In this document: positions 9,635 to 18,987 of the stretch, one piece after another | Numbering within the stretch: position 1 is the stretch's first letter | Layout: each line of letters opens with the position of its first letter | Origin: Mycolicibacter arupensis | Lineage (GTDB): Bacteria; Actinomycetota; Actinomycetes; Mycobacteriales; Mycobacteriaceae | Length of the DNA stretch: 64,000 nt | Assembly: GCF_002086515.1 (NCBI RefSeq) | Contig: NZ_MVHH01000020.1 | Location: 1-64,000, forward strand | Direction of reading: 5' to 3' | The notes under the pieces: generated by a model | The model's database searches: none | What the model saw: the letters and a program-made list of their open reading frames with translations, nothing else | Told to the model about the DNA's origin: nothing | Program-made: the position numbers and the translations under genes

Positions 9635-11154
9635 CCGGTCTCGTCGCCCCAACTGCCCGGGAGCATCGGCATCCGCGGCTCGGCGTCCAGGCCGTCTCCG
9701 GTGAGCACCGCGATCCCGGCGGCCCGCCGGTGAGTGTCCGCGGCCGTACCGGCGAACCCGAGCGGACCCGCGCCGCTCTGCGAGGCGCCCGCGCGGTCTG
9801 ACGGAGTACCCCAGTCCGGCCTGACGTCGATGTCCATGTCCATGTCCATGTATTCGTCGCCGAACCCGCGCTGCTTGGCGCGCCGGCGCTGCCGGCGCTT
9901 GGCGGCCAGGGCCTGCGTCGTTGCCTCTCCCGGGGCGCCCTGGCTCTCCGAGGCGTCTTCCTCGGCACTGCGGGAACGCCGCGCACCACTGGAGCGCCGG
10001 GCCGACGCCGAGGCACTGCCCACCAGGTACAGGCAGGACGTGGGACCGAAGCCGACGCCCGGGCCTCCACCCGCCGCGCCTCCGCCGGCCGGCAGGCCCG
10101 CACTGACGGTGCTCGGCGTGGTCGCACCGGCCGAGGAGATCGGGTCCGCGCAGGCACACGCCTCGGCTCCGGTCGGCACGGGGACGGTCGGGGGAAGAGA
10201 CGGGCTCACGCTGCCCATCGGGATCGGCAGGGGCGGGTCTGCCACCTGGCCGGTCCCCACGGCGCCGATCGCCCCGAGCGCCCCGAGTCCGGCGGCGGCG
10301 GCCAGGGCGGGCGCCGCGGCCAGCATGATCGGGATCGCCAGCTGCACGGCGATCTGACCCATCGGCCACACCAGCATCAGCGTGTGGAAGGTGGACCATC
10401 CCAACGCTCCGGCCAGGATCGGCGTCATCCCGGGGATCTGCAGCAGCATCTGGGTGACCGAGCTGGCGAACGGAAACGCCTCGATCGGATATCCGTCGAC
10501 GCCCAATTGCGACCACAGCCAACGGGCGATCGGGTCCGCGAAGCCCATGTTGTACTGCTTGAGCAGGTCGGCGATCTGCTGTTCCAGGCTCGGTGCGGCG
10601 GCCTCCGCGGCCCCCGGGTTCAGGATCGGCGGTGCGGGCGCAGCCGCCGGGACCGCGGCCAGCGCGGCCGTTGCGACGCCGTGGTAGACGCTCATCATCT
10701 CTGCGGCCTGAATCCACATCCGGGCATAGTCGGCTTCGTTCACCGCGATCGGGATGGTGTTGATGCCGAAGAAGTTCGTGGCCACCAGCGTCGCGTGCAC
10801 GGCGTGGTTGGTGCCCAGTTCGGCCAACGTGGGCATGCCGGCCAGTGCCGCGGTGTAGGCCGCGGCGGCGCTCTGATGCAGGCTTGCCGCACTCGCGCTC
10901 TGTGCCGAACTCTCGATCAGCCAGCTCAGATACGGGAGGTGCGCCGCCGCGTACTGCTGGGCGCTGGGCCCCTGCCAGCTGGCGGCCCGCACCCCGGCCA
11001 GGACCGCATCGAGTTCGGCGGCCACCGCGGCGTATTCGGAGCTGATCGCCGAGTACGCCGAGGCCGACTCCAGCAGCGGGCCGACGCCCGGCCCCGCGCT
11101 GAGCAGCGCAGAGTGCACCTCAGGAGGCGACGCCAGCCAGACCGGTGCCGTCAT
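9631..11154 (-). CDS. PPE-family protein, PPW subfamily
   Basis: 507 residues from the ATG at 11154, preceded by GGGGAGGT. The N-terminal ~170-residue PPE domain begins [19 protein letters not shown] and holds the WxG-type turn SWQGPSA. A middle segment carries membrane-like Ala/Gly/Leu stretches. The C-terminal PPW-type region contains basic [17 protein letters not shown], an Asp-Met repeat (MDMDMDID, from a hexanucleotide repeat at about 9832-9850), GPLGFAGTA and a final [13 protein letters not shown] proteins are secreted to the envelope by ESX systems, usually paired with a PE protein; no PE gene is adjacent. The gene sits between mazG and lpqU, which are neighbours in M. tuberculosis, so it was inserted here or lost there. 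Confidence 0.9.
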   Translation of the reverse strand: MTAPVWLASPPEVHSALLSAGPGVGPLLESASAYSAISSEYAAVAAELDAVLAGVRAASWQGPSAQQYAAAHLPYLSWLIESSAQSASAASLHQSAAAAYTAALAGMPTLAELGTNHAVHATLVATNFFGINTIPIAVNEADYARMWIQAAEMMSVYHGVATAALAAVPAAAPAPPILNPGAAEAAAPSLEQQIADLLKQYNMGFADPIARWLWSQLGVDGYPIEAFPFASSVTQMLLQIPGMTPILAGALGWSTFHTLMLVWPMGQIAVQLAIPIMLAAAPALAAAAGLGALGAIGAVGTGQVADPPLPIPMGSVSPSLPPTVPVPTGAEACACADPISSAGATTPSTVSAGLPAGGGAAGGGPGVGFGPTSCLYLVGSASASARRSSGARRSRSAEEDASESQGAPGEATTQALAAKRRQRRRAKQRGFGDEYMDMDMDIDVRPDWGTPSDRAGASQSGAGPLGFAGTAADTHRRAAGIAVLTGDGLDAEPRMPMLPGSWGDETG

Positions 11155-11260
11155 GGAGCGCCGACCTCCCCGACGGCGTCGCACGTTGTTCGCACAGTCA
11201 GTAGTCGCACCCCGAACCGGTTCAGTTCCATCCCGGAGAATCTTTGTGCCGGGACGCGGA

Positions 11261-12658
11261 ATGAGCGACGATGTCGGCATGCGGTGCGAGGTGGTGCGCG
11301 AGACACTGTCGTCGCTGCTCGACGGCGAGCAGCAGGAGTTGCCTGCCCAGCAGGTGGACGCGCACCTCGCGTCATGCCGCGGGTGCCGGCGCTGGCTGGT
11401 GGGTGCGGCGGCCCAGGCCCGCCGCCTCTCCGAGATCGACAGCGGGGCCGACGCGCAGTCCGGCCCCGACCTGGCCGCGCAGATCCTGGCTGCCGCCGGG
11501 GTGAGGTCGGTCACCGATCAGATCACCGGCAGTGGCCCGACGCGGTGGAGCTTCCGGCGGGTCGCCTTGATCGGCGTCGGGGTGTTCCAGGTGGCGATGG
11601 CGGCCATCCAGATCGCCGGAGTGGACTTCGGCATGGTGTCGGCGCACGGGCACGGACACGGGCACGGGGCCGCCACCGGGGCGCATTTGCTGCACGAGTC
11701 CACCGCATGGTTGCTGGCGCTGGGCGGGGCGATGATCGCGGCGGGCATCTGGCCGGCGGTGGCCGCGGGCGTCGCTGCGATCGCGGGCGTCTACGCCCTG
11801 GCCCTGGGCGGCTACGTGGCCATCGACGCCTACCACGGCCAGGTGACGGCGGCACGGGTCGCCAGTCATGTGCCGGTCCTGGTGGGCCTGGCTTTTGCTT
11901 TGCTGGTGGCGCGTCAGCGTCAGGGTGGGGCGGGCTCGTCCGCCGCCCGCGACGACGCGGCGGTGGCGCGTGCCGGGGTGTCGCCGGCCGCGGCCGCCGG
12001 GCATGGCCGGCGCCGCCATCTGCGGTCGGTCAACAGTGCCGGCGGTCCTACGACCATGCGTCGTAATGACGCCGTGGACCCGCTAGGGTGTGTGTTCATG
12101 GCGGTTGCTGATCGGGTCGACGACGACGTTGTCACCGCTCTCGCCGTTGCCGCCGCCGGCGGTGATTCCCGCGCGCTGGAGGCCTTCATCAAGGCGACCC
12201 AGCATGACGTCTGGCGATTCGTCGCCTACCTCTTCGACGGGGTCAGCGCCGACGACCTGACCCAGGAGACCTTCCTGCGGGCGATCGGGGCCATCCCGCG
12301 GTTCGCCGGCCGTTCCAGTGCCCGAACCTGGTTGTTGGCCATCGCCCGCCGTGTGGTCGCCGACCACATCCGGTATCTCAAGTCACGTCCGCGCACCGCA
12401 CCGGGCGCCGACCCCGAGCTGCTGCTGGACCGTGACCGGCCCTCGCGCGGGTTCGAGGACGTCGTCGAGGTGACCGCGCTGATCGCCGGCCTGTCGACCG
12501 ACCAGCGTGAGGCATTGCTGCTGACTCAGCTGTTCGGCCTGTCCTACAACGACGCCGCGGCGGTCTGCGGTTGCCCGGTGGGCACCATCAGGTCCCGGGT
12601 GGCCCGGGCGCGTGACGCGTTGCTCGCCGATCCGGAGCACGGTGAGCTGACCGGCTAG
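11261..12658 (+). CDS. sigC: Zinc-finger membrane anti-sigma-like domain joined in frame to SigC-type ECF sigma factor
   Basis: 465 codons open from ATG 11261 to the TAG at 12656. Residues 1-45 form a zf-HC2/ZAS finger (Cys9, then H35xxxC39xxC42). Residues ~95-235 hold about four membrane segments, with a His-rich AHGHGHGHG loop after the first. From Met280 (12098) the sequence is a clear SigC orthologue: [38 protein letters not shown] (region 2), and [20 protein letters not shown] (region 4). No stop separates the parts; tandem stops TAATGA at 12064-12069 lie in another frame. SigC may still be made alone, since TAGGGT at 12084 and ATG 12098 could form a separate, near-leaderless transcript. 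M. tuberculosis SigC (Rv2069) is a stand-alone protein. Confidence 0.8.
   Translation: MSDDVGMRCEVVRETLSSLLDGEQQELPAQQVDAHLASCRGCRRWLVGAAAQARRLSEIDSGADAQSGPDLAAQILAAAGVRSVTDQITGSGPTRWSFRRVALIGVGVFQVAMAAIQIAGVDFGMVSAHGHGHGHGAATGAHLLHESTAWLLALGGAMIAAGIWPAVAAGVAAIAGVYALALGGYVAIDAYHGQVTAARVASHVPVLVGLAFALLVARQRQGGAGSSAARDDAAVARAGVSPAAAAGHGRRRHLRSVNSAGGPTTMRRNDAVDPLGCVFMAVADRVDDDVVTALAVAAAGGDSRALEAFIKATQHDVWRFVAYLFDGVSADDLTQETFLRAIGAIPRFAGRSSARTWLLAIARRVVADHIRYLKSRPRTAPGADPELLLDRDRPSRGFEDVVEVTALIAGLSTDQREALLLTQLFGLSYNDAAAVCGCPVGTIRSRVARARDALLADPEHGELTG
12084..12089 (+). promoter_or_regulatory. Candidate internal -10 element for SigC alone (TAGGGT)
   Basis: TAGGGT fits TANNNT and ends 8 nt before the SigC-region ATG at 12098, so an internal near-leaderless transcript could produce SigC without the membrane domain. 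The same AGGG could instead act as a weak ribosome-binding site 9 nt before that ATG. The sequence cannot distinguish these. Confidence 0.3.
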
Positions 12659-12768
12659 ACCCGCCGGATCCATGCAGGTAGAGCCGCATTGTGCGGGGCG
12701 TAGGAACCGTCCGCGCATTCGGTGGTGACTCGGTCACCGATCAGTCATGGAACGATGGACGCAAAACC

Positions 12769-13527
12769 ATGGATTCGAGACTGGGGAGATCGGTGTCGGC
12801 GCTACGTTGGCTGCGCACGGCCGCTGTTGTGGGCGCGACGGCGGTGCTGCTGGCATCCAGCTGCAGCTGGCAGCTCGGTAATCCGATCCCGCAGGGCGTG
12901 CCGCCGCCGCCGGGGGACCCGGTCCCGCCGGTGAGCACCAACCCGGCCAAGGGACGGCCCGCAGACCAGCTCTATCACTGGGCCGCGGAGCGGGCTCCGT
13001 TGCTCGGGATTCCGATCACCGCGTTGGAGGCCTACGCCTACGCCGCGCGGGTCGCAGAGGTGGAGAACCCCGACTGTCACCTGGGCTGGACCACCCTGGC
13101 GGGCATCGGCCAGATCGAGAGTCATCACGGCCAGTACAACAACGCCACGGTGGACCGCAACGGTGACGTGCGGCCCAAGATCCGCGGCGTGCGGCTCGAC
13201 GGCTCCGGGGGCAACCTGCACATCGTGGAGGAGGTCGACCCGGATCTGGCCGACGACGACGGCGTGGTCCGCGCGATGGGCCCGATGCAGTTCATTCCGG
13301 AGACCTGGCGCCTCTACGGCGTCGATGCCAACAATGACGGGATTGTGAGCCCGGACAACATCGACGACGCCGCGTTGTCCGCGGCCGGGTATCTGTGTTG
13401 GCGCGGCAAGGACCTCGCCACACCGCAGGGCTGGATGACGGCGTTGATGGCCTACAACGACTCGGAGGCCTATGCCCGCGCGGTGCGAGATTGGGCCGCC
13501 GCGTACGCGGCCGGCCGCCCGTTGTGA
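12769..13527 (+). CDS. lpqU: LpqU-like lipoprotein, lytic-transglycosylase-like
   Basis: 252 residues from ATG 12769 (MDSRLGRSVSALRWLR). The signal peptide ends in LLASSC, a lipobox whose Cys is the likely lipid anchor. A Pro-rich stretch (QGVPPPPGDPVPPV) follows. The globular part has a lysozyme-like transglycosylase layout with the catalytic Glu in GIGQIESHHG, then GVRLDGSGGN, AMGPMQFIPETWRLYG, NNDGIVSPDNIDDAALSAAGYLCWRG and ALMAYNDSEAYA. It corresponds to M. tuberculosis LpqU (Rv1022). The predicted role is peptidoglycan cleavage at the cell surface; activity is inferred from the fold. It lies directly upstream of eno as in M. tuberculosis. Confidence 0.93.
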   Translation: MDSRLGRSVSALRWLRTAAVVGATAVLLASSCSWQLGNPIPQGVPPPPGDPVPPVSTNPAKGRPADQLYHWAAERAPLLGIPITALEAYAYAARVAEVENPDCHLGWTTLAGIGQIESHHGQYNNATVDRNGDVRPKIRGVRLDGSGGNLHIVEEVDPDLADDDGVVRAMGPMQFIPETWRLYGVDANNDGIVSPDNIDDAALSAAGYLCWRGKDLATPQGWMTALMAYNDSEAYARAVRDWAAAYAAGRPL

Positions 13528-13577
13528 GGTCGGTGGTAGGTCCCACCGTTAGGCTCCCAAGAGGCCCCATAGGCTGA

Positions 13578-14912
<1,335 letters not shown>

Positions 14913-14930
14913 CAGCCAGGGGCCGCTGCC

Positions 14931-15575
14931 ATGTCCGATCCGAAACGGCCTGACGCCAAGCGGCGTGCCGCGCCGTCTCGGCCGGGACGGGGCGGCGAAA
15001 CCGGACGTCCGCGCCCGCGCCCCGCGCCGGCGGTGCGGCGTGGGGCGGGTGCCTCGCGCACCCCGCCACCGTCACCGGCCGGAGCGGTCAAGCGGGCTTT
15101 TGCGGCGGCGGCCGAGCAGAGCTCGGAACTTCGGGTGGGTTTCACCGCCCGGCGAGCGGTCATCATGGCGGCGGTCATGTGTGTGCTCACCCTGACCCTC
15201 GCCGGGCCGGTCCGCACGTTCTTCGCCCAGCATGCCGAGATGAAACAGCAGTCCCAATTGGAGAACACCCTGCACCACCAGATCACCGACCTACAGCAAC
15301 AGAAGGCCAACCTGGAAGACCCCGCGCACATCCGGGCGCAGGCCCGCCAGCGGCTCGGTTTCGTCATGCCCGGCGAGATTCCCTACCAGGTCCAGCTGCC
15401 CGGCGTCCCGCAGATCCCGGGAGAACCGGGCGCCGAAGCCGCGCCGGTCCCCAGCGATGACCCCTGGTACACGGCGCTGTGGCGCACCATCGCCGATGCG
15501 CCGCACCCGGTGCCGGTGGCGCCCGGCGCGCCGGAACCGCCCGCCCTGCCCGTGCCGGCGGTGCCCGGTGGTTGA
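14931..15575 (+). CDS. ftsB: Septum formation initiator FtsB/DivIC-family protein
   Basis: 214 residues. A long basic, Pro/Arg-rich cytoplasmic N-terminus (about residues 1-60) precedes one membrane segment (VIMAAVMCVLTLTLAGPV) and a short extracytoplasmic coiled coil (AEMKQQSQLENTLHHQITDL), then ARQRLGFVMPGEIPYQV, the DivIC/FtsB signature. A Pro-rich tail follows. FtsB links FtsQ and FtsL in the divisome. It corresponds to Rv1024. The downstream DUF501 gene starts inside its last codons (8-nt overlap), so translation is probably coupled. Confidence 0.92.
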   Translation: MSDPKRPDAKRRAAPSRPGRGGETGRPRPRPAPAVRRGAGASRTPPPSPAGAVKRAFAAAAEQSSELRVGFTARRAVIMAAVMCVLTLTLAGPVRTFFAQHAEMKQQSQLENTLHHQITDLQQQKANLEDPAHIRAQARQRLGFVMPGEIPYQVQLPGVPQIPGEPGAEAAPVPSDDPWYTALWRTIADAPHPVPVAPGAPEPPALPVPAVPGG

Positions 15576-16059
15576 TCCCGCGGACCTGGACGCGGTGGGC
15601 CGGCAGTTGGGCCGAGAACCCCGAGGCGTCCTGGAGATCGCCTACCGCTGTCCCAATGGGGAGCCGGCGGTGGTCAAGACGGCACCGAGACTGCCTGACG
15701 GAACACCGTTTCCGACGCTGTACTACCTCACCCTGCCTGCGCTGACGGCGGCAGCCAGTCGTCTGGAGTCGGCGGGCCTGATGGCGCAGATGACGGAGCG
15801 GTTGCAGCACGATTCCGACGTGGCCGCCGCCTACCGGGCCGCCCACGAGTCCTACCTGGCCGAACGAGACGCCATCGAGCCGCTGGGCACCACCTTCACC
15901 GGCGGCGGCATGCCCGATCGAGTCAAGTGCCTGCACGTGCTGATGGCGCACGCCTTGGCCAAGGGGCGCGGCGTCAACCCGTTCGGGGACGAGGCACTGG
16001 CCATTCTGGCCGCCGAGCCCGCGATGGCCGGCATCCTGGTGCCGCAGGACTGGCTGTGA
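15568..16059 (+). CDS. DUF501-family conserved protein
   Basis: 163 residues, equivalent to Rv1025. The start is taken as GTG 15568 (MVDPADLDAVGRQLGREP), overlapping the ftsB stop by 8 nt. Conserved segments are GVLEIAYRCPNGEPAVVKTAPRL, PFPTLYYLTLP and MPDRVKCLHVLMAHALAKGRGVNPFGDEAL. These Cys and His residues are conserved in the family, but the function is unknown. The gene sits in a fixed cluster eno-ftsB-DUF501-ppx2. The next gene overlaps it by 4 nt (GTGA). Confidence 0.9.
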   Translation: MVDPADLDAVGRQLGREPRGVLEIAYRCPNGEPAVVKTAPRLPDGTPFPTLYYLTLPALTAAASRLESAGLMAQMTERLQHDSDVAAAYRAAHESYLAERDAIEPLGTTFTGGGMPDRVKCLHVLMAHALAKGRGVNPFGDEALAILAAEPAMAGILVPQDWL

Positions 16060-17009
16060 GCGGGCCGACCCGCATCGCGGGAGTCGACTGCGGCACCAAC
16101 TCGATTCGCCTGTTGATCGCCGAGCCCGTGGACGGCCGGCTGCGCGAGGTACACCGCGAGATGCGCATCGTCCGGCTGGGTGAGGGCGTCGACGCCACCG
16201 GACGGTTCGCCCCCGAGGCGCTGGAGCGCACTCGTGCCGCGCTGGCCGACTATGCAGATCTGCTTGTGGCCCATGATGTTTCCCGGGTGCGGATGGTGGC
16301 CACGTCAGCAACCCGGGACGCGGCCAACCGTGACGTGTTCTTTGACATGACGGCGCAGGTGCTGGGCAGGGCCGTCGCGGGTGCGGTTGCCGAGGTTATC
16401 ACCGGGCAGCAGGAGGCCGAGCTGTCCTTCCGCGGTGCGGTGGGCGAATTGGACAGTGCCGAGGGACCATTCGTGGTCGTCGACCTCGGCGGTGGATCCA
16501 CCGAGCTGGTGCTCGGTGACCCGGACGCCGGGGTCTCGGCCAGCTACTCCGCCAATGTCGGCTGCGTTCGGCTGACCGAGCGGTGCCTGCACTCGGATCC
16601 ACCGACCGATGCCGAGGTGGCCGACGCCCGTGGCGTGGCCCGCGCGCTGCTCGACGAGGCGTTCGCGGTGGTCCCGGTGCAGCACGCCCGCACCTGGGTG
16701 GGAGTGGCGGGCACCATGACGACGCTGGCGGCGCTGGCGCTGCAGCTGCCCGAATACGACTCGACCGCAATTCACCTGTCCCGGATCGGCTTCGATGACC
16801 TGTTGGCGGGCTGCGACCGGCTGATCGGCATGAGTCGCGCGCAGCGGGCTGCCCTGGGCCCGATGCATCCCGGCCGGGTGGACGTGATCGGCGGCGGAGC
16901 CATCGTGGTGCAGGAGCTGGCCCGCGTCCTGGCTGAGCGCCCCGGCATCGCGGAGTTGGTGGTCAGCGAGCACGACATCTTGGACGGCATCGTTCTCTCC
17001 ATCGCCTGA
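16056..17009 (+). CDS. ppx2: Exopolyphosphatase/GppA-type phosphatase (PPX2)
   Basis: 317 residues from the GTG at 16056, overlapping the DUF501 stop. It is a Ppx/GppA ASKHA-fold phosphatase: the phosphate-1 motif is IAGVDCGTNSIRLLIAE, followed by SATRDAANRD, GQQEAELSFRGAVGEL, the phosphate-2 motif VVVDLGGGSTELVLG and GTMTTLAALALQL. It matches Rv1026 (PPX2), which degrades short-chain polyphosphate or, in some relatives, (p)ppGpp. It lacks the long C-terminal HD extension of E. coli Ppx, as usual for this subfamily. The substrate is inferred. It is the last gene before the kdp operon. Confidence 0.93.
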   Translation: MSGPTRIAGVDCGTNSIRLLIAEPVDGRLREVHREMRIVRLGEGVDATGRFAPEALERTRAALADYADLLVAHDVSRVRMVATSATRDAANRDVFFDMTAQVLGRAVAGAVAEVITGQQEAELSFRGAVGELDSAEGPFVVVDLGGGSTELVLGDPDAGVSASYSANVGCVRLTERCLHSDPPTDAEVADARGVARALLDEAFAVVPVQHARTWVGVAGTMTTLAALALQLPEYDSTAIHLSRIGFDDLLAGCDRLIGMSRAQRAALGPMHPGRVDVIGGGAIVVQELARVLAERPGIAELVVSEHDILDGIVLSIA

Positions 17010-17100
17010 CGGCGCCCGGACGCGTTATCGGTCCGTAAAGGTCGCCGTGCCGAGCGTTAAGAAACCGTCAACGGTCGCTGCCCTGGCCGCGCAACCGGTC

Positions 17101-17106
17101 TAGCTT
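17101..17106 (+). promoter_or_regulatory. Candidate -10 element of the kdp operon (TAGCTT)
   Basis: TAGCTT fits TANNNT and would place the transcription start near 17113, about 33 nt before the first small ORF. Upstream, about 17055-17075, is the A/T-richer GTTAAGAAACCGTCAACGG stretch where a KdpE operator could lie. The site assignment is inferred from position only. Confidence 0.4.
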
Positions 17107-17145
17107 CGTGGCAGACCCGGTCGGGTTCTGCGAGAGGGAGAACGC

Positions 17146-17229
17146 GTGGCTGTCCTGGCCTACCTACTGCTGACTGTGCTGATCTTCGCCGTTCTCGGCG
17201 GGATGCTGAAGCTGGCCGAGCGGCTGTGA
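17146..17229 (+). CDS. 27-residue single-membrane-segment peptide upstream of kdpF
   Basis: GTG 17146 is preceded by GAGGGAG six bases upstream. The peptide begins MAVLAYLLLTVLIFAV and ends LKLAERL, that is, one hydrophobic helix with a short charged end. Its stop overlaps the kdpF start (GTGA), indicating coupled translation at the head of the operon. It is not KdpF itself, whose sequence (ending LLFPEGF) is in the next ORF. It may be a second small Kdp subunit or a regulator; function unknown. The strong ribosome-binding site, the coupling and the hydrophobic composition support it as real. Confidence 0.6.
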   Translation: MAVLAYLLLTVLIFAVLGGMLKLAERL

Positions 17230-17315
17230 GCATCGCCAATGTGGTCAGCCTGGCGTTGACCGTTCTGGTGCTCGCACTGCTGGTCGCGGCACTGCTGTTC
17301 CCGGAAGGGTTCTGA
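17226..17315 (+). CDS. kdpF: KdpF, small subunit of the K+-transporting ATPase
   Basis: 29 residues from a GTG overlapping the preceding stop. It begins MSIANVVSLALTVLVLALL and ends AALLFPEGF; the ...FPExF end is diagnostic of KdpF. KdpF is a single membrane helix that stabilises the KdpFABC complex. The kdpA TTG follows its TGA with no gap. Confidence 0.85.
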   Translation: MSIANVVSLALTVLVLALLVAALLFPEGF

Positions 17316-18986
17316 TTGAGCACCGCAGTCGCGGGCGCCGTGTTCCTGGCGTCGTTGGTCTTGGCGCTGGCAGCGGCCCACATCCCGCTGGGCGACTATA
17401 TGTATCGGGTGTATGAGCGCCAAACGCACTCCCGCAGTGAGCGGTTGATCTATTCGGCAATCGGCGTCGACCCGGAATCCAAGCAGACCTGGGCCGCCTA
17501 CGCGCGCAGCGTCCTGGCGTTCTCCGCGGTCTGCGTGGTCTTTCTGTTCGGGCTGCAGTTGATTCAGGGCAGGCTCCCGCTGCACCTGCACCAGCCGGCG
17601 ACGCCGATGACGCCCGGCCTGGCGTGGAACACCGCGGTCAGCTTTGTCACCAACACCAACTGGCAGGCCTACGCCGGTGAATCCACCCAGGGGCATCTGG
17701 TGCAGATGGCCGGTCTGGGGGTGCAGAACTTCGTCTCTGCCGCAGTCGGTATGGCGGTCGCCGTCGCCTTCGTCCGTGGCTTCGTCGGCCGGCGCACCGC
17801 GGTGCTGGGCTCCTTCTGGGTCGACCTGGTTCGCGGTGCCCTGCGCATCCTGGCGCCGCTGGCGGTGGCCGGCGCTGTGGTGTTGATCGCCGGCGGCGTC
17901 GTCGAGAACTTCCACCTCCATGATCAGGCCGTCACCACCGTCGCCGGTATGTCCCAGACCATTCCCGGTGGTCCGGTGGCCGGCCAGGAGGCGATCAAGC
18001 TGCTGGGCACCAACGGTGGTGGCTTCTACAACGCCAACTCCGCACACCCGTTTGAGAACCCGACCTCATGGACCAACTGGGTCGAGATCTTCCTGCTGCT
18101 GGTCATCGCGTTCTCGCTGCCGCGCACGTTCGGCCGCATGGTGGGGGCCACCAAACAGGGCCACGCGATCGTCGCGGTCATGGCCGTACTCGCCTTCATC
18201 GGCGTGGGCCTGCTCAGCTGGGCGCAGCTGGTCCACCACGGCACCGTCCCCACCGCGGTCGGGGCCGCGACCGAGGGGATCGAGCAGCGGTTCGGAGTGG
18301 CCGACTCGGCGGTCTTCGCTGCCGCCACCACGCTGACTTCCACCGGTGCGGTGGACTCCGCGCACGACTCCTACACCAGCCTGGGCGGGTTGATGACGAT
18401 GGTCGACATGCAGTTGGGGGAGGTGGCCCCCGGCGGTGTCGGTTCGGGCCTGTACGGCATCTTGATCCTGGCGGTGATCACGGTGTTCGTCGCCGGCCTG
18501 ATGGTGGGGCGCACGCCGGAGTATCTGGGGAAGAAGATCGGCGCGCGCGAGATCAAGCTGGCCGCAAGCTATTTCCTGGTCATGCCGGTGATCGTGCTGT
18601 GTGGAACGGCGATCTCGATCGCGTTACCGGGTCCTCGCTCGGCGATGGCCAACTCCGGGCCGCACGGCCTCTCCGAAGTGCTGTACGCATTCACCTCCGC
18701 GGCCAACAACAACGGCTCGGCATTCGCCGGCCTGGCGGCCAACGGGACGTGGTTTGAGACCACGCTCGGAATCGCCATGCTCCTCGGCAGATTCGTGCCG
18801 ATCATTGTGGTGCTCGCCCTGGCCGGTGCGCTGGCAGCCCAAGGCAGTGCGCCGGAATCGCTGGGCACGCTGCCCACCCACAAGCCCCAGTTCGTCGGGC
18901 TGGTGGTCGGCGTGACGGTCATCCTGGTCGCCCTGACCTTCCTGCCCTCGCTGGCATTGGCGCCCCTGGCAGAAGGGCTTCACTGA
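17316..18986 (+). CDS. kdpA: Potassium-transporting ATPase subunit A (K+ channel subunit)
   Basis: 556 residues. It is the K+-selective membrane subunit of high-affinity KdpFABC uptake. The start is TTG 17316, immediately after kdpF, with GGAAGGG 6-7 nt upstream inside kdpF. Ten or more hydrophobic segments are visible. Selectivity-filter-like stretches include [52 protein letters not shown] and [16 protein letters not shown], the four Gly-rich pore loops typical of KdpA. The length matches the family. kdpB starts 1 nt after the stop. Confidence 0.97.
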   Translation: MSTAVAGAVFLASLVLALAAAHIPLGDYMYRVYERQTHSRSERLIYSAIGVDPESKQTWAAYARSVLAFSAVCVVFLFGLQLIQGRLPLHLHQPATPMTPGLAWNTAVSFVTNTNWQAYAGESTQGHLVQMAGLGVQNFVSAAVGMAVAVAFVRGFVGRRTAVLGSFWVDLVRGALRILAPLAVAGAVVLIAGGVVENFHLHDQAVTTVAGMSQTIPGGPVAGQEAIKLLGTNGGGFYNANSAHPFENPTSWTNWVEIFLLLVIAFSLPRTFGRMVGATKQGHAIVAVMAVLAFIGVGLLSWAQLVHHGTVPTAVGAATEGIEQRFGVADSAVFAAATTLTSTGAVDSAHDSYTSLGGLMTMVDMQLGEVAPGGVGSGLYGILILAVITVFVAGLMVGRTPEYLGKKIGAREIKLAASYFLVMPVIVLCGTAISIALPGPRSAMANSGPHGLSEVLYAFTSAANNNGSAFAGLAANGTWFETTLGIAMLLGRFVPIIVVLALAGALAAQGSAPESLGTLPTHKPQFVGLVVGVTVILVALTFLPSLALAPLAEGLH

Positions 18987-18987
18987 G

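Noticed and set aside
9832..9852. Hexanucleotide tandem repeat in the PPE-PPW gene (Asp-Met repeat)
   Set aside because: Units of six bases do not change the frame, so phase variation is unlikely; treated as ordinary low complexity.
5402..10717. Very long antisense open frame of about 1770 codons across mfd and mazG
   Set aside because: It is the shadow of high-GC mfd and mazG coding in the opposite strand; composition is Arg/Gly/Asp/His-rich with no domain, and mfd/mazG are certain.
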